DNA of 23,940 nt from a virus. The DNA lies in the IMG/VR virus record IMGVR_UViG_3300044953_000085, positions 1 through 23,940 of that record; one strand, given 5' to 3'. This document shows positions 1-5,936 of this stretch, one piece after another (position 1 is the first letter of the stretch; each line of letters begins with the position of its first letter). The position numbers were made by a program, and so were the translations under genes. Below the pieces are notes generated by a model that was not told the DNA's origin, did not search any database, and worked only from the letters and a program-made list of their open reading frames with translations.

Positions 1-19
1 ACCCCCAAGTTTTAAGCTC

Positions 20-48
20 TTAAGACATTATATATTATATAATATAAT
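20..48 (+). promoter_or_regulatory. Candidate sigma70-type promoter of the modification cassette
   Basis: A TATAAT box at 43-48 lies 17 bases after TTAAGA at 20-25, which matches the TTGACA consensus at four of six positions. A second TATAAT at 38-43 overlaps it. The -10 region sits in a perfect 16-base A/T palindrome at 31-46. Transcription would start near base 55, which is the ATG of the first gene, and there is no Shine-Dalgarno sequence in front of that ATG. Together these fit a leaderless mRNA. The region is very A/T-rich, so chance matches are easy and the call is tentative. Confidence 0.4.
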
Positions 49-54
49 AAGTCA

Positions 55-471
55 ATGGCTAAAAACCCCGTAAAATTCTTGATTTATAAAGCGATGTGTG
101 AAGTAATAAAAGCCATGGAGATGCAAAAAATTAGCGATAACTGCCGCACATTCATCAGCGTTTTATGGCAGTTTGAAGGCCTTCACTACTACGTAAATGC
201 CCCAAACGAGGTGGCATTTCTGCGACTTGCGCATAGGCACTTGTTTAAGTGCAGGGCCGAAATCGAAGTATTTCACGATGATAGAGAAATCGAATTTTTG
301 CTGGCAAAACGCTATCTAATCCAGCAAAGCAAGTATGAATGGGAAGGCAACTCTTGCGAAGGCATAGCAAAGTATTTTGTTACAAAGCTAATAACAAAGT
401 ACGGCGACCGCACAATCAGAGTTGAAGTTTCGGAGGATGGGGAAAATTCTGCCATCGTTAAATACAGATGA
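55..471 (+). CDS. QueD/PTPS-fold (T-fold)-like protein lacking the catalytic Cys
   Basis: This 138-residue protein has no function I can name. Its motif order parallels the true QueD encoded at 2434-2868: EGLH with H44 (QueD AGHR), HRH at 60-62 (QueD HGH), IEF at 79-81 (QueD IDF), SCEGIA at 100-105 (QueD TAENMA), and a strand ending in SEDGEN at 126-131 (QueD YETENC). The three histidines that bind zinc in this fold (H44, H60, H62) are therefore present. The cysteine that precedes HGH in QueD and the later Asp-His pair are absent. It may be a T-fold ligand-binding or divergent enzyme rather than a carboxytetrahydropterin synthase. The ATG at 55 is the first start after an in-frame stop at 40-42; internal ATGs at 115 and 121 are possible. 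It overlaps dpdA by 4 bases, which suggests a role in the modification pathway. The gene is clear; the fold is inferred from motif order only. Confidence 0.72.
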   Translation: MAKNPVKFLIYKAMCEVIKAMEMQKISDNCRTFISVLWQFEGLHYYVNAPNEVAFLRLAHRHLFKCRAEIEVFHDDREIEFLLAKRYLIQQSKYEWEGNSCEGIAKYFVTKLITKYGDRTIRVEVSEDGENSAIVKYR

Positions 472-1271
472 AGATTCATTTTGCAGATTCAGGAAATTTT
501 GACTGCGCGAATTTATTATATAAGGCAGGAGTAAGATATACGCTCCAAACTTTTTTTTCGATCGAGCCAGCAATCAGGAATGGCGACAGAACTAATTATG
601 AGCTTCTGAATAAGTTTAGCCATATAATTATCGATTCAGGTTTATTCTCGATTATGTTTGGATGCGCTAAAGACAAACCCTTCAACGCGCAGATATGTAA
701 TGAATGGAAGGAAAAATACATTTCATATATCAATGCCTCAAAATTTATCAACGCTCATTTCGTTGAGCTTGATGTTCAAAAAAAATTAGGCGTTGAGGCT
801 GCATGGGAGTTACGATTAGAGATGAAGGCCAGAATCAATAAGGGCGGAATGATTACTCCTTATCATCTTGAAGACGATAATCCTGATAAGCTAATTGATT
901 TCGCAGACTATATTGCTGTTTCAATTCCTGAGCTTCGCTTTAATGTTAGTCGCAAAGAACTTGAAAGCATAACTACATATATCACTCGAAAGGCAAGCTC
1001 GAAGGGTAAGAGGATTCACCTTCTTGGATGCACAGAAAAAAAATTAATAAAGCAGTTCAATTATTGCTACTCTGCTGACTCTACAAGCTGGAAGTCAGCG
1101 ACACGATACGGGCATTTTAAGTCAGAGATTGCAGGCAATCATAAAACCAATGATCTTTATGCCGCTAACGATAAGATAGGCCCTTTCGAAAAGAAGGCTG
1201 AAAAAGTTAATTACCTATCTGCTTGCTTGTTGCTTGCAGAATATAAAAAATATGCAGGAGACCAAACATGA
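468..1271 (+). CDS. dpdA: DpdA-like DNA-guanine transglycosylase (TGT superfamily)
   Basis: This 267-residue protein resembles phage DpdA, a relative of tRNA-guanine transglycosylase that exchanges guanine in DNA for a 7-deazaguanine base. DSGLFS at 56-61 matches the TGT DSGGFQ substrate-pocket motif, with D56 as the likely general acid/base. The segment 187-208 (LGCTEKKLI, then YSADSTSW) matches the TGT pattern from GVGTPEDL to FDCVLPTR, so D204 is the likely nucleophile. HFVELDV at 97-103 is another core strand. The protein is shorter than tRNA TGTs of about 370-380 residues, and no CxCxxC zinc cluster is visible. The ATG overlaps the upstream stop as ATGA and has no good Shine-Dalgarno, so translation is probably coupled. 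The ParB-domain gene follows with another ATGA overlap. Neighbouring FolE, QueD and QueE supply the deazaguanine precursor and make a DNA rather than tRNA target likely. Confidence 0.85.
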   Translation: MKIHFADSGNFDCANLLYKAGVRYTLQTFFSIEPAIRNGDRTNYELLNKFSHIIIDSGLFSIMFGCAKDKPFNAQICNEWKEKYISYINASKFINAHFVELDVQKKLGVEAAWELRLEMKARINKGGMITPYHLEDDNPDKLIDFADYIAVSIPELRFNVSRKELESITTYITRKASSKGKRIHLLGCTEKKLIKQFNYCYSADSTSWKSATRYGHFKSEIAGNHKTNDLYAANDKIGPFEKKAEKVNYLSACLLLAEYKKYAGDQT

Positions 1272-1954
1272 AACCATTAACACAAATTGCAAAGGCGAAG
1301 GTGCAGGACTTAGTTCATGCACAGTGGAATTATAAAACCGATGGAACTGATGAGCAGATTCAGAAGTTAATGTCTGCCATTGCAAAGCAAGGCTCTTGTG
1401 GCGTTTTAATGGTTAGGGAAATTGAGGTCGATGGAAAAAACGTATTCGAGGTTATGGACGGTAACCACAGACTGACTGCACTGAAGAAGCTGGGATGGGA
1501 AGAATGCCCTATTGAAAACTTTGGAAAAATTTCACAGGCCGATGCGATCGTGTTCACGCGCCAAAGAAACGAGCAATGGTTCGAGGACGATAAACTTAAG
1601 CTGGCTGTGCTTTTTTCAAATGAAGTCTTTGGAGAGTACTCGCCTGAATACCTCGCCACAATATTACCTGATTCCCTTGAGCAATTGCAGAGCTACAAAG
1701 CACTAGCAAACGTTGAATGGGTTCCTCCAGTTCTTGATCAAGACGACACTGGAGACGCGCCGCCTGGCGAGGATAAGTTTAAACTTGTGAAGCTATGGGT
1801 TACTGAGGAAGTATTTAACCTTTGGGAGAAGTGGCTTGAGCGTGCGAGAGAAATAACAGGCTTAGAATCAGACGCTAGGGCCTTTGAGTTCGCAGTCATT
1901 GAGGCGCTGAACGTGCCAGAGGAGCAGTTAGCTGAAGGTCTTGCAGATGAATAG
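1268..1954 (+). CDS. ParB/sulfiredoxin-domain protein, possible DpdB-like partner
   Basis: This 228-residue protein carries a ParB N-terminal/sulfiredoxin-type domain at roughly residues 8-105. The diagnostic loop is VMDGNHRLTALKKLGW at 62-77, with DGNHR at 64-68 in the nucleotide-binding position. The C-terminal part is acidic and mostly helical with no motif I recognise. A strong AGGAGA at 1256-1261 lies 6 bases before the ATG. It overlaps dpdA by 4 bases. In bacterial Dpd islands the transglycosylase DpdA works with DpdB, a ParB/sulfiredoxin-like ATPase, so this may be the phage counterpart. ParB-domain proteins are also common near phage terminase genes without any link to modification, and that is the main alternative. 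The domain call is firm; the DpdB role is inference. Confidence 0.78.
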   Translation: MKPLTQIAKAKVQDLVHAQWNYKTDGTDEQIQKLMSAIAKQGSCGVLMVREIEVDGKNVFEVMDGNHRLTALKKLGWEECPIENFGKISQADAIVFTRQRNEQWFEDDKLKLAVLFSNEVFGEYSPEYLATILPDSLEQLQSYKALANVEWVPPVLDQDDTGDAPPGEDKFKLVKLWVTEEVFNLWEKWLERAREITGLESDARAFEFAVIEALNVPEEQLAEGLADE

Positions 1955-2450
1955 TATTCTTGTCGTTTTTTATCTTGGCGCCATAGTGTTGGCCAATCTT
2001 ATCGTCGGCAAATATGGCTTTAATGGACTGCTATTTACGTCATTCGTGCTTATTCCATTCGATCTTTTCGCGAGGGATATCCTGCATGACAAATGGAACG
2101 GCCATTATCTTAAAGTTAAAATGGCTGCATTGATTTTATCGGGCAGCGTGTTGTCGTACGCAATTAACTCTGACCTTCAGAAAATTGCCATTGCCTCGTT
2201 TGTTGCATTTGCCTTAGCCGGAATAATTGACACTATCGCCTATCAAGTTATGAGCGATTATGTCCCATCTGCACGGATGAATATATCTAATGCGTTCTCG
2301 TCATTTGTTGATTCGCTTGCGTTCCACTCAATCGTATTTGGTTTTGATATGCTGAGCATTATGCAGCAAGCATATATTAAGTTTATTGGCGGCATTATTT
2401 GGGTCGCGCTCTATGTTAGGTACTGGAGAAAATATGTCGTACAGTATTGA
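1947..2450 (+). CDS. YhhQ/VUT-family transporter, predicted preQ0/preQ1 uptake
   Basis: This very hydrophobic 167-residue protein has about six membrane-spanning segments, at roughly residues 2-20, 25-42, 54-71, 80-101, 112-130 and 136-155. DLFARDIL after the second segment and the NAFSSFVDSLAF stretch before the fifth match the VUT/YhhQ family. Escherichia coli YhhQ imports the queuosine precursors preQ0 and preQ1, so the protein would act in the host inner membrane to supply deazaguanine base. E. coli YhhQ is about 220 residues, so this is a compact version. ATG 1947 is preferred because GAAGGT at 1934-1939 lies 7 bases upstream; an in-frame TTG at 1941 would sit too close to it. It overlaps the ParB-domain gene by 8 bases and queD by 17. 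Substrate is inferred from context. Confidence 0.8.
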   Translation: MNSILVVFYLGAIVLANLIVGKYGFNGLLFTSFVLIPFDLFARDILHDKWNGHYLKVKMAALILSGSVLSYAINSDLQKIAIASFVAFALAGIIDTIAYQVMSDYVPSARMNISNAFSSFVDSLAFHSIVFGFDMLSIMQQAYIKFIGGIIWVALYVRYWRKYVVQY

Positions 2451-2868
2451 ACGGAGAATCCAATTTTGCGCCGGTCATCGCGTGTATGGGCATGAGTCGA
2501 AGTGCGCAACAATCCACGGCCATAACTATGTCGCTTATGTTCACGCCAGACCCAAACAGGGATTGGATCCAATTGGGAGGGTAATTGACTTTTCCGTACT
2601 GAAGGAATTAGTCGGGGGATGGATTGACAAGAATTGGGACCATAATTTTATCGTGTACGCAAATGACCTTGAAGTTTTAAAGATGGCCAGTACGATCTCA
2701 AGGAAGAAAGACCCGTATGTAATGGGCGTAAATCCTACAGCAGAGAACATGGCAAATTTTTTGCTTAAGGCAATTTGTCCTGAGCTGTTCAAGGACTATC
2801 CGATAGAGGTTTGGAAGGTCGTTCTTTATGAAACTGAAAACTGTTCCGCGGAGGCGACTCTTGTATAA
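2434..2868 (+). CDS. queD: 6-carboxy-5,6,7,8-tetrahydropterin synthase QueD
   Basis: This 144-residue protein converts dihydroneopterin triphosphate to 6-carboxytetrahydropterin, the second step of 7-deazaguanine synthesis. All expected active-site residues are visible: zinc ligands H15, H28 and H30 (AGHR and IHGH), catalytic C24, the Asp-His pair D69-H70 (WDH), E133 in YETENC, and the PTAEN motif at 101-105. Length is close to the 120-residue E. coli enzyme with a modest extension. The start is ATG 2434, with GGAG at 2425-2428; an in-frame ATG at 2386 would add 16 residues from inside the transporter gene and lacks a binding site. It overlaps the transporter by 17 bases and queE by 8. The complete active site implies a working enzyme. 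Confidence 0.93.
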   Translation: MSYSIERRIQFCAGHRVYGHESKCATIHGHNYVAYVHARPKQGLDPIGRVIDFSVLKELVGGWIDKNWDHNFIVYANDLEVLKMASTISRKKDPYVMGVNPTAENMANFLLKAICPELFKDYPIEVWKVVLYETENCSAEATLV

Positions 2869-3493
2869 GATCAAAGAAATTTTTGGGCCTACAATACAGG
2901 GCGAAGGCAGCCATGCCGGAGAGGCGGTAATGTTTATCCGCTTTACAGGATGCAACAAGTGGAGCGGCAGGGATACAGACAAACCAAAATCAATCTGCAA
3001 ATTTTGCGACACTGACTTCGTTGGTGGCGAGGTTATGAATCCAATTCAGATTGTGATGAAGCTGCAAGAATTATCAAAGAAGGTGACGACCGTTGTTCTT
3101 AGCGGTGGTGAGCCTATGCTGCAAGTTGATGAGCAGCTTCTGAAAAATCTTACGTTAATGGGCTACTCAGTACACCTTGAAACAAACGGCAGCTTGGCGA
3201 TGACGCCAGAGATGCGGAAACTCATTACTCATATTTCATGCTCACCAAAACAGGCGCCAGCAAAAACACTTTTAAAAGAAGTGGACGACCTTAAAATACT
3301 TTATCCATATATCAGCGACGAAATTACATTCGAAGCATTCGCTCAGTCGCAGATTAAATACAAGCAGGGATATGTTCAACCTGTTATGGATAATGATTAC
3401 AGTCTTAACCTGCACAAGGCAGTTAGAAAAGTTCTGTTAAATCCGTGGCTCAAACTAAGCATCCAGCAACATAAAATTATAGGTGTCCAATGA
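2861..3493 (+). CDS. queE: 7-carboxy-7-deazaguanine synthase QueE (radical SAM), TTG start
   Basis: This 210-residue radical-SAM enzyme rearranges 6-carboxytetrahydropterin to 7-carboxy-7-deazaguanine. The iron-sulfur cysteines are C31, C46 and C49, in the CX14CX2C spacing of the QueE subfamily with the inserted WSGRD segment, followed by DTDF. TIQGEG at 11-16 and the SAM-binding SGGEP at 81-85 are intact. The start is taken as TTG 2861: GGAGG at 2850-2854 lies 6 bases upstream, and the resulting N-terminus (YKIKEIFGPTIQGEG) matches family length. An in-frame ATG at 2828 would add 11 basic residues, overlap queD by 41 bases and lacks a binding site. folE follows with an ATGA overlap. Confidence 0.93.
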   Translation: MYKIKEIFGPTIQGEGSHAGEAVMFIRFTGCNKWSGRDTDKPKSICKFCDTDFVGGEVMNPIQIVMKLQELSKKVTTVVLSGGEPMLQVDEQLLKNLTLMGYSVHLETNGSLAMTPEMRKLITHISCSPKQAPAKTLLKEVDDLKILYPYISDEITFEAFAQSQIKYKQGYVQPVMDNDYSLNLHKAVRKVLLNPWLKLSIQQHKIIGVQ

Positions 3494-4113
3494 TTCCATC
3501 ATCGCCGTTAAGAAAAACAAGTTTGACCAATGGGCAAAAAATATCTCTTATTGAAAGCAGGTTCAAAGAAATAATGGAGATATTGGGGCTTGATTTGCAG
3601 GACGATAGCTTGCAAAAAACGCCATACAGAGTTGCAAAAATGTACGTGAATGAATTGTTCGAATCGCTTAAGCCAGAATCCTTCCCAACGATAACAACGC
3701 AAGAAAATAAATTCAACTACGATCAAATGCTCATAGAAGCTGGTATTGAAGTTAATTCTGTCTGCGAGCATCATTTTGTGCCAATCATTGGCAGGTGTCA
3801 CATTGCCTACATTCCAAAGGACAAGCTAATTGGCCTCTCGAAACTAAACAGAGTCGCCAAGTATTATGCAGGCAGGCCGCAGGTGCAGGAGAGGATGACG
3901 GAACAAATCGCCAGACATTTGTGTGATATACTAGGAACAAACGATGTTGCAGTGGTGATTGATGCTGCTCACATGTGCGTAAAAATGAGAGGAGTGAAGG
4001 ATGCGGATTGCATGACACGCACATCATCACTCGGAGGCAAGTTTAAGAATGATGAAAAATGCAGGGCTGAATTTATGGCAGCAATCCCAAGGATGAACAA
4101 TGGCCAAAGGTAA
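3490..4113 (+). CDS. folE: GTP cyclohydrolase I
   Basis: This 207-residue enzyme opens GTP to 7,8-dihydroneopterin triphosphate, the first committed step toward both folate and 7-deazaguanines; here it would feed QueD. The zinc site is visible as C92 and H95 in VCEHHF and C163 in AHMCVKMRG. TPYRVAKMY at 44-52 and the region GLSKLNRV at 115-122 with RPQVQERMT at 129-137 are standard family motifs. Length is near the 222-residue E. coli enzyme. The ATG overlaps the queE stop as ATGA, and the gene overlaps the putative small terminase by 14 bases, tying the modification cassette physically to the packaging genes. A phage copy would raise precursor flux above the host level. Confidence 0.95.
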   Translation: MIPSSPLRKTSLTNGQKISLIESRFKEIMEILGLDLQDDSLQKTPYRVAKMYVNELFESLKPESFPTITTQENKFNYDQMLIEAGIEVNSVCEHHFVPIIGRCHIAYIPKDKLIGLSKLNRVAKYYAGRPQVQERMTEQIARHLCDILGTNDVAVVIDAAHMCVKMRGVKDADCMTRTSSLGGKFKNDEKCRAEFMAAIPRMNNGQR

Positions 4114-4483
4114 AAAGACAGGTGGCAGAGACTTCGTTAAGGGGCAGGTGGCGAATCCTAAGGGCAGAACGCCAATCCCTGAAGAATTAAAAAAAATTCG
4201 CAAGATGAATCGCGACAGGCTTGAGCTTGTTGTTTCGAAATACCTTAATATGAACTTAATCGAACTAAATCAAGTGGTGAAGGATCCAAACACCACGGCT
4301 CTCGACCACATGATTTGCCAAATTATTATTAAGTCAATGGCGACAGGCGACCATGCTCGATTTAACGCGCTCATGGACAGAGTAGTCGGCAAGGTTAAAG
4401 ACCAAATTGAATTGGCCGCAAATCCTCACAGCGAACTGATGGCGATAATCAAGTCAAGGTCATCGCAAAATGACAAACCTTAG
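4100..4483 (+). CDS. Putative terminase small subunit
   Basis: This 127-residue protein begins with a basic, glycine-rich tract (GQVANPKGRTPIPEELKK at 15-32) of the kind seen in phage proteins encoded just before the large terminase, several annotated as small terminase or DUF5681-like. The rest is predicted helical. It would bind the packaging start site and recruit the large subunit. Position is the main evidence: it overlaps folE by 14 bases and terL by 14. No DNA-binding motif could be assigned with certainty. Confidence 0.65.
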   Translation: MAKGKKTGGRDFVKGQVANPKGRTPIPEELKKIRKMNRDRLELVVSKYLNMNLIELNQVVKDPNTTALDHMICQIIIKSMATGDHARFNALMDRVVGKVKDQIELAANPHSELMAIIKSRSSQNDKP

Positions 4484-5936
4484 CTATGATGACTTATTTG
4501 AGAATGTACACGACAGCGATTGGAGATTAACTAATCTCTACATCATAAGGGACAAGGCCGGAAGAACAAGGAACCTAATCCTTAATGACACGCAGAAAGT
4601 TTTGAACAGCTCAAGCTCAAATTTCAACATGACTTTAAAGGGGCGGCAGCAAGGCGTCTCGACCTATTACCTTTTAAAGTACCTCGATCTGGCATTGTGG
4701 AATGAGAACGTGAACGTAGGCATTCTGTCACACGACCAAGACTCCATTGAAAAGTTGTTCCGCATTCCTTCACTGGCCTATAGATCTATGCCGGATGAAA
4801 TTAAGCCAAGAATTGATAAAGGCGGCGGCTCAAAATACGAAATGTATTTCCCAGACATCAATTCTCGAATCTATGTTGACCTTGAAATTCGATCGGAGTC
4901 TCTTACGGCGCTGCATGTTTCAGAGTACGGATTAATGAAGGACAAGGACCGTTTTCTAGGATCCGTGGAAGCGGTAGAAGTTAATAGCGGCATGATAAGC
5001 ATTGAATCGACACCGATGGGCATAAACCACTTCTACCATGATTGGATTGACAGCTCGTTCCCATACAAAAAACATTTTTTCCCTTGGTTCTTCCATAGCG
5101 AGAATGAGATTGCAGGCGTAAATGAAATCGAACTTAATGGCGATGAAGCTAGGCTTGCAGATATGGCCGCAAAAAAATACAACATTATCTTAAAGCCATC
5201 ACAGATCGCATGGCGCCGATTTAAAATTAAAAGTACCGGGAGCAAGGATAAATTTTTTCAAGAGCATCCCGAGGACGATATTACCTGCTTTCTTATCTCG
5301 GGCAAGCCTGTACTTGATAGGCTGCACGTTAAGAGCCTTGAAAGAAAGTGCAAAACTGGCGTTGTTACAAAGGGGATTACTGTTTACGAAAAGGCTAACC
5401 AAGCAGGCAGGTATGTCATTGGGTGTGACGTAGCTGAAGGTGTTGGCGGCGATGAATCTTCATTGACAGTTATTGATACCAATTTAATGGAGCAGGTAGC
5501 GTCCTATTCAGGGCAAGTCAGCCCGTACAACTATGCAGACATTATTAAGCAATGCTCTGAACTTTACACCACTGAGTCGGGCCAGCCCTTAATTGTCGTG
5601 GAGCGTAATAATCACGGCCATGCTGTTATAATGAAGCTCGAAAGGTTTATTGAGGGCTTAAATCTTTATTACTACAAAGACAAACGAGCAGGCCTTCCGA
5701 CCGACAGAATTACGCGCCCTCTTTCCGTTGATGCTTTTCTCGATTCGATTAATAATGAGTCTGTGCTTTACAGGGATAAAAAATTACTAGAGCAATGTCT
5801 CCATCTGGTCGATAATAAGGGTAAAGTTGAAGCCTCTTCAGGTCAAAAAGATGACAGAGTGCTTTCTAATGCCTTAGCGTTGTATGTCATAACACAGATG
5901 AGGGCCGTGCCATTACCAAGGATAGAACTATTATGA
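4470..5936 (+). CDS. Terminase large subunit
   Basis: This 488-residue packaging motor couples ATP hydrolysis to DNA translocation and cuts concatemers. The ATPase half has the terminase Walker A KGRQQGVST at 57-65, a Walker B-like strand LTALHVSEYG at 145-154 with E152 as the catalytic acid, and a motif III-like IESTPMG at 178-184. The RNase H-fold nuclease half has its three acidic positions at D320 (YVIGCDVAEG), E379 (IVVERNNHG) and D461/D462 (KDDRVLSNALA). Domain order and length are normal. The Walker B has SEY where many terminases have DE, as in a subset of the family. It overlaps the small-subunit gene by 14 bases and the portal by 4. Confidence 0.93.
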   Translation: MTNLSYDDLFENVHDSDWRLTNLYIIRDKAGRTRNLILNDTQKVLNSSSSNFNMTLKGRQQGVSTYYLLKYLDLALWNENVNVGILSHDQDSIEKLFRIPSLAYRSMPDEIKPRIDKGGGSKYEMYFPDINSRIYVDLEIRSESLTALHVSEYGLMKDKDRFLGSVEAVEVNSGMISIESTPMGINHFYHDWIDSSFPYKKHFFPWFFHSENEIAGVNEIELNGDEARLADMAAKKYNIILKPSQIAWRRFKIKSTGSKDKFFQEHPEDDITCFLISGKPVLDRLHVKSLERKCKTGVVTKGITVYEKANQAGRYVIGCDVAEGVGGDESSLTVIDTNLMEQVASYSGQVSPYNYADIIKQCSELYTTESGQPLIVVERNNHGHAVIMKLERFIEGLNLYYYKDKRAGLPTDRITRPLSVDAFLDSINNESVLYRDKKLLEQCLHLVDNKGKVEASSGQKDDRVLSNALALYVITQMRAVPLPRIELL

